This document shows, piece by piece, positions 1-12,469 of a stretch of 39,927 bases of DNA; position 1 is the stretch's first letter; each line of letters begins with the position of its first letter. The notes below the pieces were generated by a model that was given only the letters and a program-made list of their open reading frames with translations, searched no databases and was not told the origin of the DNA. The stretch is taken from assembly GCA_030141605.1 (NCBI GenBank), contig JAQGDQ010000853.1, positions 47,343 through 87,269 of the forward strand, written 5' to 3'. Origin of the DNA: Tubiluchus corallicola (taxonomy: Eukaryota > Priapulida > Priapulimorpha > Priapulimorphida > Tubiluchidae). The position numbers and the translations under genes were made by a program.

Positions 1-112
1 CTCTTAATGTGCAAAGTAGTTCTATTCCTTTAACTTTATTTTCAAACACTTAGCTATTTGTTACTGTATCAATTTCTTTTCTACTGCTCTGTAGATTCAT
101 TACTTTGGCTTC
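1..112 (-). repeat. Single inverted unit of the 80-bp satellite with its flank
   Basis: The reverse complement matches 29458-29572, the left edge of the big intronic array. It includes gtagaaaagaaattgatacag and one full 80-bp unit ending at tactttgcacattaag. The window starts inside the repeat, so the array may continue to the left. Confidence 0.85.
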
Positions 113-149
113 TTTGTAAAAATATAATTAGTGCATAATTTTCCATACT

Positions 150-265
150 GTAGGCTCTGTCTATATGAACTAGTTGTTTGTATAATGTAGCACTGATGAT
201 GACAGCTGATTGCTGTTGAAACGTTTGGCCAGGTTTTCAACAACTGTAAATTAAAGTTGTGTTGT
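150..265 (+). repeat. Dispersed repeat tail with gatgatgacag hairpin
   Basis: The stretch around gtagcactgatgatgacag, with a short ACAGC/GCTGT hairpin followed by gaaac, recurs at 29370-29460 and 33340-33440. It looks like the 3' end of a retroelement, possibly a LINE or Penelope-like element, but no coding sequence is attached. Confidence 0.6.
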
Positions 266-1479
266 TTATTAACTTATAGCATGTTGTACTAAGGGATACG
301 AAAATGACCAGCCCGAGAAATTTGATACAGTAGTGTTAATTGTTCATGACTGTACCTTAATGACAGCTTAGCTGTTACTTCATAAATTTTTGCTTACTAG
401 TATCAACAGTTCTTTCAGTACATTGTCCATATTTTGCACACCACTGTCCACAATTAGTTAGGAAGATTAATTAGTGGCAACTGAAGACAGCAATTCTTAC
501 GTCACAGACTAACGACAGTTTGTGCAATGGTGAGAATCTTCGCTGCACGCCAAGCACGTTTGCGTAAGCGAAGATTGCTATAAGACACTGATGTGATGTC
601 ATGAAAATGAACTCTGCATCACACTGACGTTACAGATGAACATTGTCGTTCATAATCATGCCTGTCACTGTACAGCGCCTATTTGTCGGCCTCGTGAATG
701 TGACAAAAAGGCGTCATTGCCAGTCTTAGCGGATTCGCTGAGCCGCGCAAAGCTTTAAAAGTTTAACAAATTTAACTATCCGAGGTAATTATTATTTAAT
801 CCAAGCTTTGATTGAAAAGATGGTTGTAGTTTTCAATATTTTAGAGCATGGTTTGTTTTGAACTAATGTCTAAACAATCGTCCTGTTTTCGGTTAATTCA
901 AGTAACTAATTTGCTAGCGAGAGAATACAACCGTTGATGTTACTAGTCAATCGAGTGAGCATGCAGTTTTCATTGAAACAATTTTATGGTAGAGAATTCC
1001 ACAGATAAGAAGCCCGCGGAAGAGAATAAATTCGAAATGAGAAAAGTAAGTGTTACAAACAAAATTGAAGATCGTGAATAGAAACAATATTTAATTCTAA
1101 CATACAAACTATTCGAAATTTCTATTATGTCTGTTAATTCACTTTCATAGAATACCATCATTCTTCTTTATCATTGTTTTCTTTCTCGTTATTGTTTTGC
1201 TGAGTAATTATCTTGCTTTTAAGTAAAATGGAATTTGGTTTTATTTCTTCCCATGCAGAACAATTTTATTTCGTTTCTCGTAAACTGCATCAGATTCTTG
1301 CAATAGGAGACTGACTAACACAGATTAATGTTTCACAATTCAGCTTTTCAGAAGCAGCAATGAAAAACGTGTTTCAAGAAATATTCTAATAGCTTTTGCC
1401 ACTCCATTACGTGGCAGCGTAGCTCATTAAATAAAGGCTCTAAATGTGCAAGACAGTTTTTACTCCCATTCTTGCTATT
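266..1479. other. No gene recognised
   Basis: AT-rich sequence without a credible ORF. A short piece near 845-905 (gtctaaacaatcgtcctg) resembles 16935-16970. Otherwise nothing stands out. Confidence 0.5.
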
Positions 1480-1860
1480 GAAATCATGTTAGTTTGTGAT
1501 GTCATCAACAGTTATGTTCACTTGCCGTTAATTGAGTTTTTAATCCATTACTTAATTATCAGAACAGCTTCTGCAGTATTATAGGTTTTGAGATGTAAAC
1601 ATTTTATTGGACTAGAAAATGGGGTAGTGTATGAAAAAAATCATCCTGTCTTCCTCTAAATCTAACAGGGAAACTTGGAAACTTTTTAATAAGTTTCTAA
1701 AGTCAAAATTTGAACTAAAATATCGTTGGAGCAGTAAAATGAGATGATGAGTTCATCCTGTCTTTTCTAAAGGAAAACTGGTTATCTTTAGTCATAATCA
1801 TCCTGTCTTCTTTTAAATGAAAACTGGTTATCTTTAGTCATAAGCTGCATCTTGACTTAC
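1480..1860 (+). repeat. Dispersed repeat family R1, 3' portion, plus small local duplications
   Basis: Carries the R1 block ttagtttgtgatgtcatcaa, then attgagtttttaatccatta and the terminal atcctgtcttcc. Downstream to about 1860 the phrase catcctgtctt...aaactggttatctttagtcata is repeated twice. Confidence 0.75.
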
Positions 1861-2392
1861 TGCTAAGCTCGTCGTCTCATAAGTCAGCTAGCTAGTGACT
1901 CGTCGAGATTTATCTAATTAATTACTACTTAATTAACCAACGAGATTGTCAATATGATTGCTTGATCAATATTAGCAGCTGATTAACTTTATGAAAGCAC
2001 TTTTCCTTCGTGCACAATAGAGGATGACCTATCAGCTTCATGTCACCATAGTAACGTTTCGGTTGACATTGATTTGAAATGTGGCCTGTCAAGTGTTGGC
2101 TAAGTGCGTTACACTTTCAAAGGTTTATTAGGTTAACGGTCATTATTGAATGTCTGAAAGCTCTGGTCTAGAAACGTGGATCAAATGGCTGAATCTAGGA
2201 GAATACATCGTATCTGTCAGCTGCTCTTGACATTTCTTTCATTGTTATTTGATGCTGGTCGTAGGGTTGCCACTCCGCCATGAATAGAAGTCAAGAGTCA
2301 AGAGCTAGGGGGTTTTCAAGCTCTCCCCGGGGGCGCGGGATGCAATTCCGAAAACCAAACATTTCCAGTATTTTAGATGTTTCCTGGGGTCT
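1861..2392. other. No gene recognised
   Basis: No family-like ORF. The sequence around 2280-2350 is more GC-rich than its surroundings (ctctccccgggggcgcggg) and immediately precedes the retrotransposon remnant. Confidence 0.5.
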
Positions 2393-4060
2393 TTACTTTA
2401 GACATTTACATGTTGTCTCAGAATCTGAAAAACATTTGAAAGAATTACATTTACAATCAGCTTCATGAATATTTCAACTAAAACTGCAATATCACAACTG
2501 GACTTCCTCAAGGTTCTGTTCTCGGTCCCATTTTGTTTTTAATTTATATTAATGATTAATGATTTATGCATTTCTAATATTTTCCATCCAGTACAGCTTT
2601 CGTACGAAGCAGCACTCCACAGAGCTTTCTGCAGCAGAATTAGTAGACCATATTATTAATGGGTTCAATTGCGGTGAACAATTTCTAGTCATTTTTATGG
2701 ATTTACGCAACGCTTTTGATTTGCTAGACCACGCAATTTTGCTTCATAAACTCAGATATTACCGTTTGGCTAATAATTCTATAGCACTGCTCTCCAGTTA
2801 CCTTGAATAATCGAAAACCGTATACACGTTGAGTTTAATTATTCATACTCACAACTCTGCAATATCATAACTGGAGTCCCTCAAGGTTCTGTTCTGGGTC
2901 CTCTTTTGTTTTTAATTTATATTAATGATTTGGAATCTGTCAGTAACTTGTTGAGTTTAATGATTCATACTCACAATCACAACTCTGCAATATCACAACT
3001 GGACTCCCTCAAGGTTCTGTCCTCTTTTGTTTTTAATTTATATTAATGATTTGGAATCTGACAGTAACTTGTTGAGTTTAATGATTCATACTCACAACTC
3101 TACAATATCACAACTGGACTCCCTCAAGGTTCTGTTCTCGGTCCTCTTTTGTTTTTAATTTATATTAATGATTTGGAATCTGTCAGTAACTTGTTGAGTT
3201 TAATGATTCATACTCACAACTCTGCAATATCACAACTGGACTCCCTCAAGGTTCTGTTCTCGGTCCTCTTTTGTTTTTAATTTATATTAATGATTTGGAA
3301 TCTGTCAGTAACTTGTTGAGTTTAATGATTCATACTCATACTCACAACTCTGCAATATCACAACTGGACTTCCTCAAGGTTCTGTTCTCTGTCCTTTGTC
3401 CTCTTTTGTTTTTAATTTATATTAATGATTTGGAATCTGTCAGTAACTTGTTGAGTTTAATAATTCATACTCACAATCACAACTCTGCAATACCACAACT
3501 GGACTTCCTCAAGGTTCTGTTCTCGGTCCTCTTTTGTTTTTAATTTATATTAATGATTTGGAATCTGCAGTAACTTGTTTATTATCAAAATGTACGTGTG
3601 TGATGTAGTTATCCTTCCAAGGTCTGTTCTCTTCCTTTGGCTTCCTCTTTTCAAAAATGACAAATAACATCAATTCTGAACTTTATCTAATTAATGAATG
3701 ATTAAAAACAAATAAATGATCGTTAAACGTGGAAAAGACTAAATTTATGCTGTTTCATAGTCAACGCAGCTGTAATATACCTCATGTAAATATCAGAATT
3801 GATAATTGTTACTTCGATGAAATTTCATCCTCGTCATTTCTGGATTTAATTATAAACGAAACTCTTTGGTGGGCGGATCACATTCATTCTCTTGCTGTTA
3901 AAATAGCATAGTCCATTGGAGATATGAATAAAACTAATAATGTTCTTTCTTAACACGTAATTCGTACCTTATATCACTCTTTGGTCTTGTCACGTGTTAA
4001 TTCTGAGTTGTTAAATTGTTGCTAGGGTGTTAAATATGACAACAATCCGTCCTAATTGTC
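2393..4060 (+). mobile_element. Decayed non-LTR retrotransposon (CR1/Jockey-like), internally rearranged
   Basis: Three reverse-transcriptase blocks are readable. 2559-2807 gives FMDLRNAFDLLDHAILLHKL, the motif A region. [20 protein letters not shown], the motif B region, occurs once before motif A (2491-2556) and repeatedly after it from about 2857. 3664-3911 gives INSELYLINE, then KTKFMLFH and FLDLIINETLWWADHI, the part downstream of the catalytic FADD in this class. Motif C itself is missing, and in-frame stops interrupt the block at 3664-3911. Motif B before motif A is not the natural order, so the element is rearranged as well as dead. The segment 2393-2967 has a near-identical inverted copy at 28746-29327. 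The RT assignment is secure; the clade is a guess. Confidence 0.85.
2857..3575 (+). repeat. Tandem repeat built from an RT motif B module (about 115-135 bp unit)
   Basis: The phrase tcaaggttct starts at 2881, 3009, 3124, 3246, 3374 and 3509, so unit length varies. Each unit encodes the [20 protein letters not shown] stretch followed by gttgagtttaatgattcata and variable cactcacaa runs. The inverted copy at 28.8 kb has only one module after motif A, so the expansion appears specific to this locus. Confidence 0.9.
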
Positions 4061-4230
4061 ACTCATTCACTGTATCTTACACACACAGAACTATTACGTG
4101 ATTTGTTTCTAATGAGGAAACTCCGGATGTTTTTTGATTCCCTACTTCCGCAATTCTCTACTTCCACATTTTTTTACTAACTTGAATATTTCCAGGAGGC
4201 AAGATGCTCACGATTATAACGCCAAGAACA

Positions 4231-5920
4231 GTTAACCTTAGGATTTGAACTCAGAACTTTGTGCTAACAGAGTATGTTAACCTTAGGATTTGAACTCAGA
4301 ACTTTGTGCTAACAGAGTATGTTAACTTTAGGATTTGAACTCAGAACTTTGTGCTAACAGAGTATGTTAATTTTAGGATTTGAACTCAGAACTTTGTGCT
4401 AACAGAGTATGTTAATTTTAGGATTTGAACTCAGAACTTTGTACTAACAGAGTATGTTAACCTTAGGATTTGAACTCAGAACTTTGTACTAACACGGTAA
4501 GTTAACTTTAGGATTTGAATTCAGAACTTTGTACTAACAGAGTATGTTAACCTTAGGATTTGAACTCAGAACTTTGTGCTAACAGAGTATGTTAACCTTA
4601 GGATTTGAACTCAGAACTTTGTGCTAACACAGTATGTTAACCTTAGGATTTGAACTCAGAACTTTGTGCTAACAGAGTATGTTAACCTTAGGATTTGAAT
4701 TCAGAACTTTGTGCTAACAGAGTATGTTAACTTTAGGATTTGAACTCAGAACTTTGTGCTAACAGAGTATGTTAACCTTAGGATTTGAATTCAGAACTTT
4801 GTGCTAACACAGTATGTTAACTTTAGGATTTGAACTCAGAACTTTGCGCTAACACAGTACGTTAACCTTAGGATTTGAACTCAGAACTTTGTACTAACAC
4901 AGTATGTTAACCTTAGGATTTGAACTCAGAACTTTGTGCTAACACAGTATGTTAACCTTAGGATTTGAACTCAGAACTTTGTGCTAACAGAGTATGTTAA
5001 CCTTAGGATTTGAATTCAGAACTTTGTGCTAACAGAGTATGTTAACTTTAGGATTTGAACTCAGAACTTTGTGCTAACAGAGTATGTTAACCTTAGGATT
5101 TGAATTCAGAACTTTGTGCTAACACAGTATGTTAACCTTAGGATTTGAACTCAGAACTTTGTGCTAACACAGTATGTTAACCTTAGGATTTGAACTCAGA
5201 ACTTTGTACTAACACAGTATGTTAACCTTAGGATTTGAACTCAGAACTTTGTGCTAACACAGTATGTTAACCTTAGGATTTGAACTCAGAACTTTGTGCT
5301 AACACAGTATGTTAACCTTAGGATTTGAACTCAGAACTTTTGTGCTAACACAGTATGTTAACTTTAGGATTTGAACTCAGAACTTTGCGCTAACACAGTA
5401 TGTTAACCTTAGGATTTGAACTCAGAACTTTGTACTAACACAGTATGTTAACCTTAGGATTTGAACTCAGAACTTTGTGCTAACACAGTATGTTAACCTT
5501 AGGATTTGAACTCAGAACTTTGTGCTAACACAGTATGTTAACCTTAGGATTTGAACTCAGAACTTTGTACTAACAGAGTATGTTAACTTTAGGATTTGAA
5601 CTCAGAACTTTGTACTAACAGAGTATGTTAACCTTAGGATTTGAACTCAGAACTTTGTGCTAACACAGTATGTTAACCTTAGGATTTGAACTCAGAACTT
5701 TGTGCTAACACAGTATGTTAACCTTAGGATTTGAACTCAGAACTTTGTGCTAACACAGTAAGTTAACCTTAGGATTTGAACTCAGAACTTTGTACTAACA
5801 CAGTATGTTAACCTTAGGATTTGAACTCAGAACTTTGTGCTAACACAGTATGTTAACCTTAGGATTTGAACTCAGAACTTTGTACTAACAGAATTTGCTA
5901 AGTTTAGGATTTGAACTCAC
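4231..5920. repeat. 45-bp minisatellite, about 37 copies
   Basis: The unit begins gttaaccttaggatttgaac and continues tcagaactttgtgctaacagagtat. Variation is concentrated at a few sites (cctta/cttta, aactc/aattc, gtgct/gtact, agag/acag). One unit near 5340 has a 1-bp insertion. On the minus strand each unit contains gttcaaatcc, close to the tRNA B-box consensus. Confidence 0.95.
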
Positions 5921-6400
5921 AATGTCTGTTCCAGATATAACCCAATGACATAATGTAAATTTAAGGTAGTTGCATAAAGACTCTATGATTGTTTACATTC
6001 TGTGTGTAATAAACATCGCGTTTTTCTACAACTGCAAAAAACTACTGCTGGATTAACGTTCTATGTTCTGTCATGCAGTGACACTCAATAATACGCAAGC
6101 ATTCCCTGTAGTATTCGGAAACATTGGCTTCTCTTTAATAAGCACAAACACATTGGGATTTGAATGTTTCTCAATTTGCGACAGTCAGTCGTGAACGTCA
6201 TTAGAGACCTGCTTCATTCATCTAAGCAACGTGAACGGAAATATTGATATAAACATATCAGCTTTTCCTGCAAGGGCAATAAACTTTGAGAAACTGAAAA
6301 CAAACTTCGTACCTTGTAAGTAATTATAGTTATAATAATTATAGTTTTTAAAAAGTAGTTAGTATTACGTCTTTAATATAGAAATTTTGTGGCATTTAAA
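5921..6400. other. No gene recognised
   Basis: AT-rich sequence between the 45-bp array and an R1 copy. No ORF of note and no recognisable repeat. Confidence 0.5.
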
Positions 6401-6404
6401 CGAA

Positions 6405-6920
6405 AACCTGACCCAATTGCAGGTCAAAACAATCAACTCTTTAAATATTGAAAGGAAACATGCTATTTTTCAAGAATGACTTACGTGAAAGAATTATTAC
6501 CACACAAACGCAATTTCGTGTTCATGCTCCTAGTTCTTCAGTGTTACATGCGTTTTGCCATTCGTTTGTTAGACGGGTACTAGCGCCTGCTTCTCAGAAC
6601 AGCGTGCTGTACATCTGAATTGAATGGTGTTCAGTGGTGACGTAGTACACACCTTCGAGAAGTTACTCGTTGAGCTGAACATGTGAATTTTAGACTTGCG
6701 TTGCGTTATACTACAATTTTTCTTATTGTAAACACGTTCAACACGTGGAATGTTTGTGTTGTTGAAAATTATGTTCGTTTGTGATGTCATCAGTAGTTGG
6801 GTTTGCATCTGCCGTAAATAATCTGTTATTTTATTACTAGAACGCTTTGGCATTATTAGTACATGTTAAAATGTGTACTTTTTCCCGTACTTGGGGCAGG
6901 TTGGGGTAGCATGTTGGAAA
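6405..6920 (+). repeat. Dispersed repeat family R1, near full-length diverged copy
   Basis: Runs from gcaggtcaaaacaatcaact through gaaagaattattaccacaca, gacgggtactagcgcctgct, gtttgtgatgtcatcagtag and ttggggtagcatg. The order of blocks matches the other R1 copies. Confidence 0.8.
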
Positions 6921-7129
6921 ATCACGCTGTTTTACTTTTAAGGAGCTAATGTCTAAAAAACGATATTAATCTTTAACATATTATCGGTATGAAGAAGAGA
7001 ACGTACAAAAAAATAATAAAAATTAACGCGTACATCCTTTATGAAACAAGAGTGCCAGACGGCATGCGTGGCGCAACTAATTGTAAACTATTATAATATT
7101 CTGAGAAATTCGAGTGTGCTGACACCAAA

Positions 7130-7875
7130 CATGTTACATTTTAACAGAATTATTACCACACAAACGAATCACGTTCGCGCCGCTAGTTCTTCCCATTACA
7201 TACATTCTTTGAAAATCTCTATAGCAGCCATCATGAAATTCAAAATGGCGGCTGTCAGTGTCCAAATTTTGCTCTGATTTCTGAGTATAAGTTGGGTAGC
7301 ATGTATTTAGGTGGGCACTAGCATCTGCTTTTCGGAAACGCGTTGCACACAAGGCGTGTGGTATACCTTTCAATTCAGCACCATTCGTTTGTGACGTAAT
7401 ACACACGTTCGAAAGCTTATGGTGAGCAGAGCGGTAAATTTGAAATTTCACCTTTTATCTTAAGATTTGTCCAGTTTTTGTGTATTGTACTGAATGTTGG
7501 AGAGCAGCACAAAAACAGGTGCTGTACTTCTCCGTTCTGACGTGTTAGTTTGTGACGAACTACGCGCGTTCGACAGCTGATGCGCGAGTACAGCGGTAAA
7601 TTTGGAATTTAAATTTTGACCTTAAAACCTGCCTAGTTTTAGTACAACACATTGAATATCTTACAGTAGCACTGTACTTCAATTTTCACTTTTGCAAACA
7701 CGTGCAACACGCTCATGAAATACTTTTGCTGTTGAAAATTATGTTCGTTTGTGAAGCCACAACAGTTGGGCTCGCCGGGCGTTTTATGTATTATTTAACA
7801 ATCAGAAATGCAGTGTTAATTGTATTATTAAAATGTATACTTTTATCGCATTTGAAAATGGGGTAGTATGTCCTG
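7130..7875 (+). repeat. Two overlapping R1 copies in tandem
   Basis: A 5' part (gaattattaccacacaaacg to gacgtaatacacacgttcga) at about 7145-7470 is followed by a second copy from the ggtgctgtacttctc block onward (7515-7870), ending aaatggggtagtatg. The middle of the first copy holds about 90 bp of foreign sequence at 7205-7305. Confidence 0.75.
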
Positions 7876-8270
7876 GCTTCCTTTAGCTCAGCTGAAGCCA
7901 AGTTGAAGCCAAGATGAATAAAGAGCATGAAGTAACAGCTGTTGTTAATGCTTATTTTATAATACCCTCCGCTGCAATATTTACTGCTCATCTAGAGAAA
8001 TCAAAATCATATTTCACCTCTGGGATTTATTCATGAGACCCGAATGCGTCAGTAGGAAAGACATTATTGATCATTTTTATATAGATTTATGCAGTAGAAA
8101 GTGCAATCAACAGGCCAGTATGGAGGGGGGGGGGGGCTGGAAAGGGCATTGAAACTAGAAAGATTTACGATATTACTGCGTTTAACTATCGAGTCAAACT
8201 ATTACATGTGCTTCATAAACGCCATGTAAATGTAGGCATTTTGCACAGCAATAAAACGTTTATTGGGGAG
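7876..8270. other. No gene; includes a 12-base G run
   Basis: Contains a run of 12 G at 8125-8136. Short gaagccaa repeats occur near 7900. No gene is visible. Confidence 0.55.
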
Positions 8271-10485
8271 AAAAATTGAACTGAATTGAGTCATAATTCA
8301 AGTTTGGATCTACAAGAGAACTGACAATGAACCCTGGGTACACTAAACTGCCTGAGGGTAGAAAAATTGAACTGAATTGAGTCATAATAATTCAAGTTTG
8401 GATCTACAAGAGAACTGGCAATGAACCCTGGGTACACTAAACTGCCTGAGGGTAGAAAAATTGAACTGAATTGAGTCATAATTCAAGTTTGGATCTACAA
8501 GAGAACTGGCAATGAACCCTGGGTACACTAAACTGCCTGAGGGTAGAAAAATTGAACTGAATTGAGTCATAATTCAAGTTTGGATCTACAAGAGAACTGA
8601 CAATGAACCCTGGGTACACTAAACTGCCTGAGAGGAGAAAAATTGAACTGAATTGAGTCATAATTCAAGTTTGGATCTACAAGAGTTCTGGCAATGAACC
8701 CTGGGTACACTAAACTGTCTGAGAGGAGAAAAATTGAACTGAATTGAGTCATAATTCAAGTTTGGATCTACAAGAGTACTGGCAATGAACCCTGGGTACA
8801 CTAAACTGCCTGTGGGGAGAAAAATTGAACTGAATTGAGTCATAATTCAAGTTTAGATCTACAAGAGAACTGACAATGAACCCTGGGTACACGAAACTGC
8901 CTGCGAGGAGAAAAATTGAACTGAATTGAGTCATAATTCAAGTTTGGATCTACAAGAGTACTGGCAATGAACCCTGGGTACACTAAACTGTCTGAGAGGA
9001 GAAAAATTGAACTGAATTGAGTCATAATTCAAGTTTGGATCTACAAGAGTTCTGGCAATGAACCCTGGGTACACTAAACTGTCTGAGAGGAGAAAAATTG
9101 AACTGAATTGAGTCATAATTCAAGTTTGGATCTACAAGAGTACTGGCAATGAACCCTGGGTACACTAAACTGCCTGTGGGGAGAAAAATTGAACTGAATT
9201 GAGTCATAATTCAAGTTTAGATCTACAAGAGAACTGACAATGAACCCTGGGTACACGAAACTGCCTGCGAGGAGAAAAATTGAACTGAATTGAGTCATAA
9301 TTCAAGTTTGGATCTACAAGAGTACTGGCAATGAACCCTGGGTACACTAAACTGTCTGAGGGGAGAAAAATTGAACTGAATTGAGTCATAATTCAAGTTT
9401 GGATCTACAAGAGTACTGGCAATGAACCCTGGGTACACTAAACTGCCTGAGGGGAGAAAAATTGAACTGAATTGAGTCATAATTCAAGTTTGGATCTACA
9501 AGAGAACTGACAATGAACCCTGGATACACTAAACTGTCTGAGAGGAGAAAAATTGAACTGAATTGAGTCATAATTCAAGTTTGGATCTACAAGAGAACTG
9601 GCAATGAACCCTGGGTACACTAAACTGCCTGAGGGGAGAAAAATTGAACTGAATTGAGTCATAATTCATGTTTGGATCTACAAGAGAACTGGCAATGAAC
9701 CCTGGGTACACTAAACTGCCTGAGGGGAGAAAAATTGAACTGAATTGAGTCATAATTCAAGTTTGGATCTACAAGAGTACTGGCAATGAACCCTGGGTAC
9801 ACTAAACTGTCTGAGGGGAGAAAAATTGAACTGAATTGAGTCATAATTCAAGTTTGGATCTACAAGAGTACTGGCAATGAACCCTGGGTACACTAAACTG
9901 CCTGAGGGGAGAAAAATTGAACTGAATTGAGTCATAATTCAAGTTTGGATCTACAAGAGTTCTGGCAATGAACCCTGGGTACACTAAACTGCCTGCGAGG
10001 AGAAAAATTGAACTGAATTGAGTCATAATTCAAGTTTGGATCTACAAGAGTACTGGCAATGAACCCTGGGTACACTAAACTGTCTGAGGGGAGAAAAATT
10101 GAACTGAATTGAGTCATAATTCAAGTTTGGATCTACAAGAGAACTGACAATGAACCCTGGATACACTAAACTGTCTGAGAGGAGAAAAATTGAACTGAAT
10201 TGAGTCATAATTCAAGTTTGGATCTACAAGAGAACTGGCAATGAACCCTGGGTACACTAAACTGCCTGTGGGGAGAAAAATTGAACTGAATTGAGTCATA
10301 ATTCAAGTTTGGATCTACAAGAGTACTGGCAATGAACCCTGGGTACACTAAACTGCCTGAGGGGAGAAAAATTGAACTGAATTGAGTCATAATTCAAGTT
10401 TGGATCTACAAGAGAACTGACAATGAACCCTGGGTACACTAAACTGCCTGAGGGGAGAAAAATTGAACTGAATTGAACTGAAACT
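8271..10485. repeat. 91-bp minisatellite, about 24 copies
   Basis: The unit runs gagaaaaattgaactgaatt, gagtcataattcaagtttgg, atctacaagagaactggcaa, tgaaccctgggtacactaaa, ctgcctgagg. Neighbouring variants show higher-order copying: variants at 8640-9005 recur at 9004-9370 (4 units), and those at 9386-9570 recur at 10023-10208 (7 units away). Because 91 is not a multiple of 3, only short overlapping minus-strand frames arise; I do not regard them as genes. Confidence 0.95.
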
Positions 10486-10559
10486 AGGCATTCCCAATCA
10501 AGAGATACCTGGCTTCCAATTTTAACCGAAGGAGTGGTGGATTTGGGTAAAAGTTAAAA

Positions 10560-11165
10560 GCAAAACCGGATCCAGTTCTAAACTGTATGCCAAAACAATC
10601 TATTCTTTAAAATATTGAAAGAAAACATACTATTTTTCCAGTATGCCTTACATGAAAGAATTATTACCACACAAACACAATTTCACGTTCGCGCCACTAG
10701 TTCTTTGCTGTTACATGCATTTCTCCATTCGATAGTTAGACGGGCACTAGCGCCTGCATTTCGGAAACGCAATGTACAAAAACCAAATGCTGTACTTTTC
10801 AGTTCAAATGTGTTAGTTTGTGACTAACTACACACGTTCGATACTTCATGCATGAGTACAGCAGTAATTTTGAAATTTTATCTTAAAACTTGCCTAGTTT
10901 TAGTACAACACACTGAATATCTTACAGTAGCACTGTACTTCAATTTTCGCTTTCACAAACACGTGCAACACGCTTGTGGAATATTTTTGCTGTTAAAATC
11001 ATGTTTGTTTGTGATGTCATCAACAGTTGGGCCGTTAATCAAGATTTTAATTATGGGAAACGCTTTTGCAGCATTAATTGTGTTAAAATGTATAGTTTCT
11101 ATCGCCGGTATATGAAAAATTATCCTGTCTTCCTTTAAATCTAACAGGGAAAGTTGGAAACCTGT
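10560..11165 (+). repeat. Dispersed repeat family R1, best-preserved copy
   Basis: Starts near ctaaactgtatgccaaaaca and ends tcctgtcttcctttaaatct. It shows every R1 block in order, including ttcgcgccactagttcttt, cgtgcaacacgcttgtggaa and gtgatgtcatcaacagttgg. No ORF in it looks coding. Confidence 0.85.
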
Positions 11166-12469
11166 AAAACTATACTATGTGTACTGTATAGAAATGTAAC
11201 ATTACACACGTTAGCTTCTGTGCTTGCAAGGCATGTGGGTACGAAAGCTTATACGAAAGCTTTGTTTTAAAATCATATCATCCTGTCCTTTCACCATTTT
11301 TAGTTTTTTTCCTTGAGGACCGTAAGTTTTTACTGCATTCTGCATGGCTTCATGAAAAACTGCTCTCACTAAGCAACGATTACATTATATTCCATAACTT
11401 TTGTAGGTTTCAGCTCCTCACACAATGGATTTTCATGCAAAATTATATATGAAATGCATTCGCTTACCTTGGACAAATTAACAATCGATTTTTGACGAAC
11501 AAATTGAATAAAGCTTTCAATAACTGCAGCGTTTGCACTGTAACAATGTACAGTATCACTCGTGGCTAATGCCACTATCCAGACACAACACTCTGATAAA
11601 CTTTGACCTCAAGTCTACTCTAGTTTTAAGAGGAAATTCCTGCCAAAATATTAAACAACCCTAATTTATCCTTGGCTGATTGGTTGGTTTTTCCTGGAAT
11701 AGCTGTAGAACACTGCACTGCCTGGACTGTAGCAAGCAGGTGATCAATAAATTAGTGTGTACGATCACGCAAGTGTACACCAGACTAAGCTACTCCATAG
11801 GCTAAGTTAGAGTGCGTGAAATGGGCGTGTGTTTTTCTTAATTTTATCCAATTAAATCACTTATAAATGTTTAAACAAGTAGCATGATTGGATAGCCGAG
11901 ATTCTCCTGAATAGAACAGTAGCTAATTTTGTAATCATTTAGTTATGTCTGTACTCATACAGTAGCAGAACAGTAATGAGACCTGTTTTGAATAGTACGG
12001 TCCTGAAGGAGTAATGGCTTCCCAACAAGATACGTGGACATTAAATCAAACTCACGCTTAAATTAAGGAATAGTTTTTCATCTGATTGTAACTGAAAACT
12101 AATTGGGATTTACAAAATTAATTGTTTTTAATTTAATAATTAACAGTTTAAAATAATAATTTTTAGATGGGTAAGAGTTGAGGACACGAGGGATCGCCAT
12201 TGCGAAAGAGGGGAGGAAGGGGTCATCCTTTGAGAACCTCCTCTGTCCAAACGCAGTCTTTTCCCCGGCCCCATCGTTCTTCTATGAAAACAGCATTTGT
12301 TAAATTCACAAATTAAGCTGTTTAATTTTACAGCCGGAAAATACTGCCAATATAATTGATTTTATAACAGTTCTTGGAGCCGTAGAATAATAATAGTAAT
12401 TCTTATGACAGTTAAAAATGCCCGAAAAAAAGTTCAAACTCGTGCGCAGAGAAACGTGGAGCGTTATAA
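11166..12469. other. No gene recognised
   Basis: Apparently single-copy AT-rich sequence. A short G-rich patch (gaaagaggggaggaagggg) sits near 12198-12220. Confidence 0.5.

Noticed and set aside
185-240. Hammerhead ribozyme core (ctgatga, hairpin, gaaac) in the gatgatgacag repeat tail
   Set aside because: An extra U separates the core from stem II, the stem closes with a wobble pair, and stems I and III are not evident. One sibling copy at 29.43 kb has lost the gaaa. Probably a retroelement tail only.
2559-2810. 83-codon ORF as a host gene
   Set aside because: It is the motif A region of a dead retrotransposon and occurs identically inverted at 28908-29159.
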